Source: Mycolicibacterium sp.
GTDB taxonomy: Bacteria; Actinomycetota; Actinomycetes; Mycobacteriales; Mycobacteriaceae
Length of the DNA stretch: 64,000 bases
Assembly: GCA_020637165.1 (NCBI GenBank)
Contig: JACJWN010000003.1
Location: 310,001-374,000 of the forward strand
Direction of reading: 5' to 3'
The notes below the pieces were generated by a model that did no database searches, was not told the origin of the DNA, and worked only from the letters and a program-made list of their open reading frames with translations. The position numbers and the translations under genes were made by a program. Shown here piece after piece: positions 1 to 9,767 of the stretch (positions are counted from its first letter, which is position 1; each line of letters starts with the position of its first letter).

Positions 1-392
1 TGCACCACCACCACGAGCGGGAACAGCGGCGCCATGCCGGACTCGACCAGCAGCGGGATGTCCTCGACTACTACCTCGTCCTCGGCCACCGCGGCGACGA
101 GTTCGGCGCGGCGCCGCGCCACCAGCGGATGAACGATCGCGTTCAGCCTGGCTCGCTGGTGTTCGTCGACGAAGGCTTTGGCGGCCAGCGCCGGACGGTT
201 CAGTGCACCGTCCGGCGCCAGGATGTCCCGGCCGAAGTGGTCGACCAGCGCAGCCAGCCCCTCAGTGCCCGGTTGGACGACCTCCCGGGAGATGACGTCG
301 CCGTCGACGATCACCGCCCCGCAGTCGGCGAAAGTCGCCGACACGGTGGATTTACCCGCGCCGATCCCGCCGGTCAGGCCGATCCGCAGCAC
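1..392 (-). CDS. coaE: Dephospho-CoA kinase, N-terminal part
   Basis: CoaE phosphorylates dephospho-CoA with ATP, the last step of coenzyme A synthesis in the cytoplasm. The reading frame starts at a GTG (392) and gives [19 protein letters not shown], with the P-loop GGIGAGKST at residues 8-16. Further on it has the VVDGDVIS and HPLVARRR segments typical of the family. About 130 residues are present and the gene runs off the left edge. Mycobacterial CoaE is about 400 residues because of an extra C-terminal UPF0157 domain, which lies outside this window. It follows rpsA on the same strand after 25 bases, the same order as M. tuberculosis Rv1630-Rv1631. Identification is firm; the exact start codon is inferred from the P-loop distance. 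Confidence 0.93.
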   Translation of the reverse strand, partial: MLRIGLTGGIGAGKSTVSATFADCGAVIVDGDVISREVVQPGTEGLAALVDHFGRDILAPDGALNRPALAAKAFVDEHQRARLNAIVHPLVARRRAELVAAVAEDEVVVEDIPLLVESGMAPLFPLVVVV

Positions 393-417
393 GGCTCAGC
401 GCCTCGCCCGGAGCGGA

Positions 418-1857
418 TCAGGCGTTGCCGGCGAGCTTCTCGCGCAACGCCGCAAGCTGGGCATCGCTGGCCAGCGACCCGCCGGCCGACTCGCCCGAGC
501 TCGACGAGGTGGCACCCGAGGGACGCTCATCGGCAGCGGCCTCCGCGGCAGCGAACTTCTCCATCTGCGCGGTGTGCATCTTGTGCCGGCGCTCGGACTC
601 GGCGTAGCGGGCCTCCCACTCGGTGCGCTGCTTGTCGAAGCCCTCGAGCCATTCGTTGGTCTCGGCGTCGAAGCCCTCCGGGAAGATGTAGTTGCCCTGC
701 TCGTCGTAGCTGTCGGCCATGCCGTACTTCGACGGGTCGAACTCGTCGGTGTAGTCCTCGTTGGCCTGCTTGAGGCTCAGCGAGATGCGACGGCGCTCCA
801 GGTCGATGTCGATGACCTTGACCATGGCGTCGTCGCCGACCGCGACCACCTGGTCGGGAACCTCGACGTGGCGCTCGGACAGCTCGGAGATGTGCACCAG
901 GCCCTCGATGCCCTCCTCGACACGGACGAACGCGCCGAAGGGCACCAGCTTGGTGACCTTGCCCGGCACGATCTGGCCGATGGCGTGGGTGCGGGCGAAG
1001 TGCCGCCACGGGTCTTCCTGAGTGGCCTTGAGCGACAGCGAAACTCGCTCGCGGTCCATGTCCACGTCGAGCACCTCGACGGTGACCTCATCGCCGACCT
1101 GGACGACCTCCGACGGGTGGTCGATGTGCTTCCAGGACAATTCGGAGACGTGCACCAGGCCGTCGACCCCGCCGAGGTCGACGAACGCGCCGAAGTTCAC
1201 GATCGAGGACACCACGCCCTTGCGGACGGCACCCTTGACCAGCTGGTTCAGGAACTCGCTGCGGACCTCCGACTGGGTCTGCTCGAGCCAGGCGCGCCGG
1301 GACAGGACCACGTTGTTGCGGTTCTTGTCCAGCTCGATGATCTTGGCCTCGATCTCCTTGCCGATGTAGGGCTGCAGATCCCGGACCCGGCGCATCTCGA
1401 CCAGCGAGGCGGGCAGGAAGCCGCGCAACCCGATGTCGAGGATCAGGCCGCCCTTGACGACCTCGATAACGGTGCCCTTGACGGCCTCGTCCTTCTCTTT
1501 GAGCTCCTCGATCGTGCCCCAGGCGCGCTCGTACTGGGCGCGCTTCTTGGACAGGATCAGCCGGCCCTCCTTGTCCTCCTTGGTGAGGACCAGGGCTTCC
1601 ACCTCGTCACCGACGGACACCACCTCGTTGGGGTCGACGTCGTGCTTGATGGAGAGCTCACGGGAGGGGATGACACCCTCGGTCTTGTAGCCGATGTCGA
1701 GCAGGACCTCATCCCGGTCCACCTTGACGATGGTGCCCTCGACGATGTCGCCATCGTTGAAGTATTTGATGGTCTTGTCGATGGCGGCGAGGAAGTCCTC
1801 GGACGAGCCGATGTCGTTGACGGCTACTTGCGGCGAGGTGACGGTGGGGCTTGGCAT
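418..1857 (-). CDS. rpsA: 30S ribosomal protein S1
   Basis: RpsA binds mRNA on the 30S subunit and helps initiate translation. The 479-residue protein starts MPSPTVTSPQVAVNDIGSS, nearly identical to M. tuberculosis RpsA (481 residues), which fixes the ATG at 1857. Four S1 RNA-binding repeats are visible, beginning near VEGTIVKVDRDEVLLDIG, VKGTVIEVVKGGLILDIG, RKGVVSSIVNFGAFVDLGG and VPGKVTKLVPFGAFVRVEE. They are followed by a charged, low-complexity tail (EMEKF-like, then Ser/Gly rich) ending in LREKLAGNA. The reading frame stays open upstream to 2859, but that extension is antisense to the next gene and does not match the family. The gene is followed closely by coaE. Very secure call. Confidence 0.98.
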   Translation of the reverse strand: MPSPTVTSPQVAVNDIGSSEDFLAAIDKTIKYFNDGDIVEGTIVKVDRDEVLLDIGYKTEGVIPSRELSIKHDVDPNEVVSVGDEVEALVLTKEDKEGRLILSKKRAQYERAWGTIEELKEKDEAVKGTVIEVVKGGLILDIGLRGFLPASLVEMRRVRDLQPYIGKEIEAKIIELDKNRNNVVLSRRAWLEQTQSEVRSEFLNQLVKGAVRKGVVSSIVNFGAFVDLGGVDGLVHVSELSWKHIDHPSEVVQVGDEVTVEVLDVDMDRERVSLSLKATQEDPWRHFARTHAIGQIVPGKVTKLVPFGAFVRVEEGIEGLVHISELSERHVEVPDQVVAVGDDAMVKVIDIDLERRRISLSLKQANEDYTDEFDPSKYGMADSYDEQGNYIFPEGFDAETNEWLEGFDKQRTEWEARYAESERRHKMHTAQMEKFAAAEAAADERPSGATSSSSGESAGGSLASDAQLAALREKLAGNA

Positions 1858-2004
1858 ATTGTTGGGTTGCTCCGGACAGGGTTGGTCGAAGGGACGATTT
1901 TTCTCAGGTCCGTACCCGAAGAGGTGCACACGGGTACCGGCTGAGCGTACTCGACCGACCACAAGGCGACCAAACCCAGGTGTCCTCGCAGCTACTCTCC
2001 TGGG

Positions 2005-3147
2005 GTGTCCTACGCCACAGTCCCGCCCTTTCCGCGGCCGGTCCGCAAAGTCGGCGCCCCACTCGGGTCCATCATCGCCCTCAGCACCGTCGCGGCACTG
2101 ATCCTGGGACTGCTGACCGCCGTCAACCCGGGAGGCACCGCGCTGGGGCTGGTGCTGTCCACCACCGCGATGGCGCTGGTTCTGCTGTGTTATCTGTGGC
2201 TGGACCGCTGGGAACCGGAACCGCCGCGGCTGTTGATTATGGCCTTTCTGTGGGGATCGTCGGTCGCGGTGCTGCTGTCGGTGGCCGTAGAGACCGTCAT
2301 CGAGCGGACCGTCGGCGACGGCGGGGACCAACCCGCCTTCGCCACGGTGGCGATCGGTGCGCCGCTGGTCGAGGAGGCCGCCAAGGGGACCTTCCTGCTG
2401 CTGATGATGACCGGTCGGCGCCGCAATGAGCTCAACACCCTGACCGATTGTCTGGTCTATGCGGGCTTCACCGCCGTCGGATTCTCCTGGCTGGAGAACA
2501 TCTTCTACATCGCCAGCGGCGAGACACTGGGCGGCTCGCTGGCCATCGCCGGCATGCGACTGCTGATGGGTCCTTTCGCCCACCCGCTGTTCACCTCCAT
2601 GTTCGCCATCGGGGTGTACTTCGCGTTGCGCCGGCGCTCCCTCGCCGGGCGGCTGGCCTGCCTGCTGGCCGGGTATCTGGTCGCGGTGCTGGTGCATGGG
2701 CTGTGGAACGGCTCGGCGATGCTGGGCGCCGGCGCCTACCTGGGCGTGTACGTGCTGTGGATGATGCCGGTCTTCGCGCTGGCGATCGTGCTGGCGCTCA
2801 CCAGCCGGAGCCGGGAACGGCACATCATCGCGGGGAAGCTGCCCGCCCTGGTGGCCCACGGTTTGGTGACCCCGGGCGAGGCGACCTGGCTGGGGTCATT
2901 GCAGGGCCGCAAGCTCGCGGTCGCCAGCGCCTCCCGGTACGGCGGGCGGGCGGCCGCCTCGGCGGTCAAGGCCTTCGTCCTACAGGTGGTCGCGCTGGCT
3001 TATACCCGGGACCGGATCGACCGCGGGTTCGGCGACGCCAGGGTGTTTGCCCTGCAGGAGGAGGAGGCCCGTGGGGTCGCCGCCGCCCGGGCGGCGGCCG
3101 GGCCGGCATTGCACGTTCTCAATGGTTACCGGTTCCCGGTGCGCTGA
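2005..3147 (+). CDS. PrsW-family intramembrane metalloprotease
   Basis: This 380-residue polytopic membrane protein starts at a GTG. It has the PrsW/CAAX-like protease motifs in order: LVEEAAKG (the paired glutamates, about residue 118), a GFSWLENIFY segment, HPLFTSMF and a late HGLWNGSAM. These supply the Glu/His residues expected to hold the catalytic metal in the membrane. At least seven hydrophobic segments lie in residues 15-260; the last 120 residues are cytoplasmic, Arg rich and probably not enzymatic. PrsW in Bacillus cleaves an anti-sigma factor, but no partner is evident here, so the substrate is unknown. The gene is divergent from rpsA and converges on polA, an arrangement seen in other mycobacteria. 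Confidence 0.85.
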   Translation: MSYATVPPFPRPVRKVGAPLGSIIALSTVAALILGLLTAVNPGGTALGLVLSTTAMALVLLCYLWLDRWEPEPPRLLIMAFLWGSSVAVLLSVAVETVIERTVGDGGDQPAFATVAIGAPLVEEAAKGTFLLLMMTGRRRNELNTLTDCLVYAGFTAVGFSWLENIFYIASGETLGGSLAIAGMRLLMGPFAHPLFTSMFAIGVYFALRRRSLAGRLACLLAGYLVAVLVHGLWNGSAMLGAGAYLGVYVLWMMPVFALAIVLALTSRSRERHIIAGKLPALVAHGLVTPGEATWLGSLQGRKLAVASASRYGGRAAASAVKAFVLQVVALAYTRDRIDRGFGDARVFALQEEEARGVAAARAAAGPALHVLNGYRFPVR

Positions 3148-3170
3148 ACGCCCGGGTCGCATCCGAACGA

Positions 3171-5855
3171 TCAGTGCGCGGCGGCATCCCAGGTGAGCCC
3201 GAAGCCGACCGACACCTCCAGCGGCACGTCCAGCGGGTAGGCGCTCCCCATCTGGTCGCGGACCAGCCGTTCCACGGCGTCGTGCTCCCCCGTCGCTACC
3301 TCCAGAAGCAGTTCGTCATGCACCTGCAACAGCAGCCGGGAGGACAGTCCGGCCTTCGGCAGGGCCTCGGCCACTCCGGTCATCGCGACCTTGATGATGT
3401 CGGCAGCACTGCCCTGGATCGGGGCGTTGAGCGCGGCCCGCTCGGCGGCCTCGCGAACCTGGCGATTGCTGCTGTCCAGCTCCGGCAGGTAGCGCCGGCG
3501 CCCCAGGACCGTCGAGGTGTAACCGTCCTTACGCGCCTGATCGACCACCTCGAGCAGATAGTCCCTGACGCCGCCGAAGCGCGCGAAGTACTGGTCCATC
3601 TGCTCTTTGGCCTCTTCGGTGGAAATCTTCAGTTGCTGGGCCAGCCCGTAGGCGCTCAACCCGTAGGCCAGGCCGTAGGACATCGCCTTGACCCGGCGCC
3701 GTAGTTCCGGGGTGACCTCGTCGATCGGGACGCCGAAGGCCCGGGCACCCACGAACGAATGCAGATCCTCACCGGTGCGGAACGCCTCGATCAGCCCCTC
3801 GTCTTTGGAAAGGTGGGCCATGATCCGCATCTCGATCTGGCTGTAGTCGGCGGTCATCAATTCCGCGTAACCGTCACCGACGCAGAATCCGTCGCGGATG
3901 CGCCGTCCCGCATCGGTGCGGATCGGGATGTTCTGCAGATTGGGCTCGGTGGAGGACAGCCGGCCGGTGGCCGCGATCGTCTGGTTGAAGGTGGTGTGGA
4001 TGCGCCCGTCGGCGGCGACGGACTTGAGCAACCCGTCGACGGTGACCTTCAGCCGGGTGGCGTCCCGGTGGGCCAGCAGATGCTCGAGGAACGGATGGCC
4101 GGTCTTCTCGAACAACGACTGCAGCGCATCGGCGTCGGTGGTGTAACCGGTCTTGGTGCGTTTGGTCTTGGGCATCCCGAGTTCGTCGAACAGCACCACC
4201 TGTAGTTGTTTGGGCGAGCCCAGGTTGATCTGCTTGCCGATCACCGCGTAGGCGGACTCGGCGGCAGCCCTGATCTGGTCGCCGAATTCGTGTTGCAGCG
4301 CCTCGAGCTTGCCCACGTCGACGGCGATACCGATGCTTTCCATCCCGGCCAGCACCGCCTGCACCGGAAGCTCCATCTCGCCGAGCAGCGACGAGGAGTC
4401 GATCCGCGCCAGCTCCTCGTCAAGTGCGTCGGCGAGGTCAGCGACGGCCCGGGCCCGCAGCATCAGGGTCTGCACCGCCTGGTCGTCGATGCCCTCGTTG
4501 TCGTCCAGCAGCGAAAGTTGTTGCTGTTCGGGCGTTTCGGCGCGCAGTTCCCGGCGCAGGTAGCGCAAGGAGAGGTCGTCGAGGGCGAAACTGCGCTGCC
4601 CGGGCCGGACCAGGTAGGCCGCCAGCGCGGTGTCCGAAGTGACTCCGCCCAGTTTCCAACCCCGCCCGGCCAGGTCGTGCATCGCCACCTTGGCCTCGTG
4701 CAACGCCTTCGGGGCGGTGGTGTCGGCCAGCCAGGATCCCAGCGCGGACTCGTCCTCGGCGGTCATCGCCGCGGTGTCGATATAGGCGCCCTCGCCGTCC
4801 GCGGTAGCGATCGCCAGCGCCGTGGCGTCCCCGTCGTAGACCGCGTGGGTGCCCACCACCGCCACCCCCGAGCGGGCCCCGTCCCGGGCGTGCCGGTCCA
4901 GCCAGGCCGCCACGGCTCCCGGTTCCAGCGCTCCGCCGCGCACGTCGAATCCGGCGTCCACTTCGGGCTCCACCGCGGCCAGGGTGTCGAAGAGCCGGTC
5001 GCGCAGCACCCGGAACTCCAGATCGTCGAAGATTCGGTGGATCTGGTCGCGATCCCAGGGCAGCAGCCGGAGGGTATCCGGGGTCTGGGCCAGCGGCACG
5101 TCGCGAACCAGATGCGTCAGCTCGCGGTTGAGCACCACGCTGGAGAGGTTGGCGCGCAACGACTCCCCGACCTTGCCACGCACCCCTTCGACATTGTCCA
5201 CCAGGTTCTGCAGCGAGCCGTACTCGAGGATCCACTTGGCCGCGGTCTTCTCCCCCACCCCGGGAATGCCGGGAAGGTTGTCGCTGGGATCGCCGCGCAG
5301 CGCCGCGAAATCCGGATACTGCTCGGGGGTCAGGCCGTACTTCTCCACCACCGCCTCCGGGGTGAACCTCGTCAGCGAGCTGACACCCTTGATCGGATAG
5401 AGCACTGTGACGTTGGGGTTGACCAGCTGCAGCGAGTCACGGTCGCCGGTGACGACCAGGACCCGATAGCCCTCGGCATCGGCCTGGGTGGCAAGGGTGG
5501 CAATGATGTCGTCGGCCTCGTAGCCGGGCTCGGCCAGCACGGTGATGCCCAGGGCGCCCAGGACCTCCTTGGTGATGTCGATCTGGCCGCGAAATTCATC
5601 CGGCGTCGAGGAACGGTTGGCCTTGTACTCCGGGAAGCGGTCGGCGCGGAATGTCTGGCGGGAGACGTCGAAGGCGGCCGCGATGTGGGTGGGCGCCTCG
5701 TCGCGGAGAAGGTTGATCAGCATCGCCGTGAAGCCGTAGACGGCGTTGGTGGTCAGGCCGTTGCGGGTCTTGAAGTTCTCTGCGGGCAGCGCGTAGAAGG
5801 CCCGGAAGGCCAGCGAATTACCGTCGAGCAACATCAAGGTCGGCGTATCGCTCAC
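3171..5855 (-). CDS. polA: DNA polymerase I
   Basis: PolA fills gaps and removes RNA primers during replication and repair. The 894-residue protein (GTG start, MSDTPTLMLLDGNSLAFRAF) has an N-terminal 5'-3' exonuclease domain (about residues 1-300) with VTGDRDSLQLV and SDNLPGIPGVGEKTA. Next is a middle 3'-5' exonuclease-like domain that in mycobacteria is degenerate. The C-terminal polymerase domain has motif A TADYSQIEMRIMAHLS, the finger helix RRRVKAMSYGLAYGLSAYG and motif C LLQVHDELLLEV. Length and motifs match the actinobacterial family. It is divergent from the DUF35 gene and convergent with the PrsW gene. Very secure. Confidence 0.98.
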   Translation of the reverse strand: MSDTPTLMLLDGNSLAFRAFYALPAENFKTRNGLTTNAVYGFTAMLINLLRDEAPTHIAAAFDVSRQTFRADRFPEYKANRSSTPDEFRGQIDITKEVLGALGITVLAEPGYEADDIIATLATQADAEGYRVLVVTGDRDSLQLVNPNVTVLYPIKGVSSLTRFTPEAVVEKYGLTPEQYPDFAALRGDPSDNLPGIPGVGEKTAAKWILEYGSLQNLVDNVEGVRGKVGESLRANLSSVVLNRELTHLVRDVPLAQTPDTLRLLPWDRDQIHRIFDDLEFRVLRDRLFDTLAAVEPEVDAGFDVRGGALEPGAVAAWLDRHARDGARSGVAVVGTHAVYDGDATALAIATADGEGAYIDTAAMTAEDESALGSWLADTTAPKALHEAKVAMHDLAGRGWKLGGVTSDTALAAYLVRPGQRSFALDDLSLRYLRRELRAETPEQQQLSLLDDNEGIDDQAVQTLMLRARAVADLADALDEELARIDSSSLLGEMELPVQAVLAGMESIGIAVDVGKLEALQHEFGDQIRAAAESAYAVIGKQINLGSPKQLQVVLFDELGMPKTKRTKTGYTTDADALQSLFEKTGHPFLEHLLAHRDATRLKVTVDGLLKSVAADGRIHTTFNQTIAATGRLSSTEPNLQNIPIRTDAGRRIRDGFCVGDGYAELMTADYSQIEMRIMAHLSKDEGLIEAFRTGEDLHSFVGARAFGVPIDEVTPELRRRVKAMSYGLAYGLSAYGLAQQLKISTEEAKEQMDQYFARFGGVRDYLLEVVDQARKDGYTSTVLGRRRYLPELDSSNRQVREAAERAALNAPIQGSAADIIKVAMTGVAEALPKAGLSSRLLLQVHDELLLEVATGEHDAVERLVRDQMGSAYPLDVPLEVSVGFGLTWDAAAH

Positions 5856-5897
5856 GTCCCTACTGTAGGCACACCGTCCGACGCGTAATCTGGCCGC

Positions 5898-6350
5898 GTG
5901 CCAGCTTCTCCGGACGCACCGGCCGAACTACCCGCGATCGACGGCTGGTGGTCCGTCGATGACTCGGGTGAGCCCCATCTGCTGGGTGCCCGCTGCCCGT
6001 GCTGCGCGACCTACGTGTTCCCGCCGCGGGAGCGGAATTGCCCCAATCCGGCCTGCGCGGCCGACGAACTTCAAGCGGTGGCGCTATCGCGCCGGGGCAC
6101 GCTGTGGAGCTACACCGAGAACCGGTATCAACCGCCCCCGCCCTACCCGCAGACCGACGCGTTCGAGCCCTTCGCAATCGCCGCGGTGCAGCTGGCCGAG
6201 GAGGGCATCATCGTGCTGGGAAAGGTGGTCGAGGGCACCCTGGCCGCCGACCTGAAGGTGGGGATGGAGATGGAACTGACCACCATGCCTCTCTACCTCG
6301 GCGACGACGGCGTGCAGCACACCGTGTACGCGTGGAAGGTGGCGCGGTGA
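5898..6350 (+). CDS. DUF35 (Zn-ribbon/OB-fold) protein, thiolase partner
   Basis: This 150-residue protein has a rubredoxin-like zinc ribbon, with CPCC at about residues 34-37 and a second pair in CPNPAC near residues 50-55. An OB-fold with the hallmark FEPFAIAAVQLAEEG and GMEMELTTM segments follows. DUF35 proteins bind acyl-CoA and form complexes with thiolase-like enzymes; the ChsH2 DUF35 domain with the aldolase Ltp2 in steroid side-chain degradation is the known example. Here the stop overlaps the start of the thiolase-like gene (GTGA), so the two are translationally coupled and very probably form one complex. The pair corresponds to Rv1628c-Rv1627c. GTG start. The substrate is not known. 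Confidence 0.85.
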   Translation: MPASPDAPAELPAIDGWWSVDDSGEPHLLGARCPCCATYVFPPRERNCPNPACAADELQAVALSRRGTLWSYTENRYQPPPPYPQTDAFEPFAIAAVQLAEEGIIVLGKVVEGTLAADLKVGMEMELTTMPLYLGDDGVQHTVYAWKVAR

Positions 6351-7579
6351 CCGAAACGCTCCCCGAGTCGCTTCGCCCCGGCCCTGCGGAACCGGTGTAC
6401 ATCCTGGGCGCGGGGATGCATCCGTGGGGCAAGTGGGGCCGCGACTTCACCGAGTACGGGGTGTCCGCAGCCCGGGCGGCGCTGCGCGAGGCCGGCGTGG
6501 ACTGGCGGCAGATCCAGTTCATCGCCGGGGCGGACACCATCCGCAACGGCTACCCGGGTTTCGTGGCCGGGGCGACCTTCGCCCAGAAGCTGGGATGGAC
6601 GGGAATACCGGTGTCCTCCAGTTACGCGGCGTGCGCCTCGGGGTCCCAAGCGCTGCAGGCCGCACGGGCCCAGATCCTTGCCGGGCTGTGCGACGTGGCA
6701 CTGGTGGTCGGCGCCGACACCACACCGAAGGGTTTCTTCGCCCCGGTGGGTGGGGAGCGCCGCACCGATCCGGACTGGCAGCGCTTCCACCTGATCGGGG
6801 CCACCAACACCGTGTATTTCGCGCTGCTGGCGCGGCGCCGGATGGACCTCTACGGCGCCACACCGGAGGATTTCGCGGCCGTGAAGGTGAAGAACTCCCG
6901 CCACGGCGCCCACAATCCCAACGCCCGCTACCGCAAGGAAACCTCGATCGAGGATGTGCTGGCCAGCCCGGTGGTGTCCGACCCGCTACGGCTGCTGGAC
7001 ATCTGCGCGACCAGCGACGGCGCGGCGGCCCTGGTCATTGCGAGCAGGGCCTTCACCGAGAAACACGCGGGATCGACCGCCGGGGTTCCCTCGGTGCGCG
7101 CGGTCTCCTGCGCTACCCCGAACTACCCTCAGCACCTGCCCGAACTGCCCGATATCGCCACTGATTCCACCGCTGCCGTCGCGGCCCCCGAACGGGTGTT
7201 CAAAGACCACATCCTCGATGTCGCCTACGCCGAGTCCGGCATCGGCCCGGAGGATCTGAGCCTGGCCGAGGTTTACGACCTGTCCACCGCGCTGGAACTC
7301 GACTGGTACGAACACCTGGGGCTGTGCCCCAAGGGCGAGGCCGAGATGCTGCTCCGTACCGGGGCCACCGCGATCGGCGGACGGATCCCGGTCAACCCCT
7401 CCGGCGGCCTGGCCTGCTTCGGCGAGGCCATCCCGGCCCAGGCCATCGCCCAGGTCTGCGAGCTGAACTGGCAGTTGCGCGGGCAGGCCGGCGGCCGCCA
7501 GGTCGAGGGCGCCAATGTCGGCATCACCGCCAATCAGGGTCTGTTCGGCCACGGCTCGTCGGTCGTCGTGGCCCGCTAG
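6347..7579 (+). CDS. Thiolase-like / lipid-transfer protein
   Basis: This 410-residue thiolase-superfamily protein starts at a GTG that overlaps the DUF35 stop. The usual nucleophile is present in SYAACASGSQAL (Cys about residue 95). The C-terminal half has the family segments SLAEVYDLSTALELDWYE and NPSGGLACFGEAIPA. The GHP histidine of biosynthetic and degradative thiolases is not seen in that last segment, and the terminal ANVGITANQGLFGHGSSVVV lacks the usual active-site Cys. That pattern resembles the Ltp/SCP2-thiolase group, some of which are retro-aldolases acting with a DUF35 partner. A role in lipid or sterol catabolism is inference; its actual substrate is unknown. Confidence 0.82.
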   Translation: MTETLPESLRPGPAEPVYILGAGMHPWGKWGRDFTEYGVSAARAALREAGVDWRQIQFIAGADTIRNGYPGFVAGATFAQKLGWTGIPVSSSYAACASGSQALQAARAQILAGLCDVALVVGADTTPKGFFAPVGGERRTDPDWQRFHLIGATNTVYFALLARRRMDLYGATPEDFAAVKVKNSRHGAHNPNARYRKETSIEDVLASPVVSDPLRLLDICATSDGAAALVIASRAFTEKHAGSTAGVPSVRAVSCATPNYPQHLPELPDIATDSTAAVAAPERVFKDHILDVAYAESGIGPEDLSLAEVYDLSTALELDWYEHLGLCPKGEAEMLLRTGATAIGGRIPVNPSGGLACFGEAIPAQAIAQVCELNWQLRGQAGGRQVEGANVGITANQGLFGHGSSVVVAR

Positions 7580-7623
7580 GTGCCCGAGTCCCCGGAACGC
7601 GAGCGAACGTTCGGCGTTGTTCG

Positions 7624-7860
7624 ATGACTGAGGTTGTAACGGTGACCGTCAAGCCCGGCAGCAAGAAGGGGCCACTGGTGGAAGTCGCCGACAACGGCTC
7701 GCTCACCGTCTACGTTCGCGAACGCGCCATCGAGGGCAAGGCCACCGATGCGGTCATCCGGACACTCGCCGAGCACCTCGGCGTCCCCAAGAGCAGGGTG
7801 GCGCTGGTCTCAGGTGCGACCTCGCGAATCAAGCGGTTCCGCATAGATCGCGACGTGTGA
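7624..7860 (+). CDS. DUF167 (YggU-family) protein
   Basis: A 78-residue protein starting MTEVVTVTVKPGSKKGPLVE. The DUF167 hallmarks are KPGSKKGP, VYVRERAIEGKATDAVIR, LGVPKSRVALVSGATSRIKRFRI. This compact alpha/beta family is widespread and of unknown biochemical role. The ATG at 7624 is chosen because it sits at the family's usual N-terminus; the frame is open further upstream, but that part overlaps the end of the thiolase-like gene in another frame. It lies 44 bases after that gene and 44 bases before the ferritin-like gene, on the same strand. Confidence 0.85.
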   Translation: MTEVVTVTVKPGSKKGPLVEVADNGSLTVYVRERAIEGKATDAVIRTLAEHLGVPKSRVALVSGATSRIKRFRIDRDV

Positions 7861-7904
7861 TACTGGTCACATCAATCCCACCGAGGCGATAGGCGGGCCG
7901 GCAG

Positions 7905-9005
7905 ATGACCACCAAAGACCAATACACCCGTGTCCCGGCCCCCTACTCGTGGGAGGTGGACAATTCCTGTGCCACCAGGTTCACGTGGGAGTACGACGAG
8001 CCGCGGGCGCGGTTGTTGTCGTTGTATCAAAAAGGCAAGGACAAACAGTGGGACGCCGAGTCACGGATCGACTGGAGCCTGGACGTCGACCCGACGAATC
8101 CGATCGGCGTCCCCGACGAGTTCCATCCGCTGTTCGGCAGCCCGGCGTGGGAGGCCGCGGACGAGAAGCGCCGCGCCGAGTTCCGCCGGCACAACCAGGC
8201 GTGGAACCTCTCCCAGTTCATGCACGGCGAGCAGGGGGCGATGGTGTGCGCGGCAAAGATCGTCGAGGTCGTACCCGATATGGACGCGAAGTTCTATGCC
8301 GCGACCCAGACCATGGACGAGGCCCGGCACGTCGAGGCGTTCTCGAAATTTCTCCAGGAGAAGGTCGGCATGGTCTATCCGATCAACACCAACCTGACCG
8401 CCCTTTTGAAAGACACCCTGACCGACTCGCGCTGGGACATGCCCTATCTGGGCATGCAGGTCCTCATCGAGGGACTCGCATTGGCGGCCTTCGGCACCAT
8501 GCGTGACATAGCAGCACCGAACTCACTGGCCAAGCAGTTGCTCGCCTATGTCATGCAGGACGAGGCCCGCCATGTCGCCTTCGGTCGCATCTCGCTGAAG
8601 GACTACTACGCCGCACTGACCGACGCCGAACGCGACGATCGGGAGGAGTTCGTCGTCGAGGCCTGTTATCTGATGCGTGACCGGTTCCGCGGGGAGGAGG
8701 TATTCGAAACCCTCGGCCTGAATGTCAAGGAGTGCGCCGAGTGGGTGGACAACTCACCGCTGATGATCCAGTTCCGGTCGCACCTGTTCAGCCGGATCGT
8801 GCCGATCGTCAAGGACATCGGCCTGTGGGGTCCCAAAGTGCGGAAGGCGTTCACCGAGATGGGCGTCCACGGTCTGGCTGATTCCGACATCGACGCCCTG
8901 ATGAGGGCCGACGAGGACCAAGCCGAGCAACTGGACAAGGCGCACGCCGAGATGGCTGTCCGCGCACACGAGGTGGATCAGGCCATCGCCGCCGGCCGGG
9001 ACTGA
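7905..9005 (+). CDS. Ferritin-like di-iron protein
   Basis: A 366-residue, mostly helical protein with the Glu/His pattern of ferritin-like di-iron carboxylate proteins. It has HGEQGAM near residue 107, DEARHVEAF near residue 139, IEGLAL near residue 190 and a second DEARHVAFGR near residue 219. The spacing (E...ExxH...E...ExxH) is that of a four-helix di-iron oxygenase or ribonucleotide reductase R2-like fold, so it probably binds two irons and activates oxygen. Orthologues are annotated only as ferritin-like in mycobacteria. Nothing in the neighbourhood reveals the substrate. ATG start, with no strong Shine-Dalgarno visible. Confidence 0.75.
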   Translation: MTTKDQYTRVPAPYSWEVDNSCATRFTWEYDEPRARLLSLYQKGKDKQWDAESRIDWSLDVDPTNPIGVPDEFHPLFGSPAWEAADEKRRAEFRRHNQAWNLSQFMHGEQGAMVCAAKIVEVVPDMDAKFYAATQTMDEARHVEAFSKFLQEKVGMVYPINTNLTALLKDTLTDSRWDMPYLGMQVLIEGLALAAFGTMRDIAAPNSLAKQLLAYVMQDEARHVAFGRISLKDYYAALTDAERDDREEFVVEACYLMRDRFRGEEVFETLGLNVKECAEWVDNSPLMIQFRSHLFSRIVPIVKDIGLWGPKVRKAFTEMGVHGLADSDIDALMRADEDQAEQLDKAHAEMAVRAHEVDQAIAAGRD

Positions 9006-9023
9006 CGGGCTCGGCCGACCGGA

Positions 9024-9753
<730 letters not shown>

Positions 9754-9767
<14 letters not shown>

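Noticed and set aside
178..1944. 588-codon plus-strand frame opposite rpsA
   Set aside because: Antisense to the strongly conserved rpsA; composition is a GC-rich shadow with no domain.
1858..2859. Upstream extension of the rpsA frame
   Set aside because: Lies antisense to the PrsW-like gene and does not match any S1 N-terminus; the MPSPTVTS start is conserved.
4206..5888. 560-codon plus-strand frame opposite polA
   Set aside because: Shadow of polA with no recognisable protein features.
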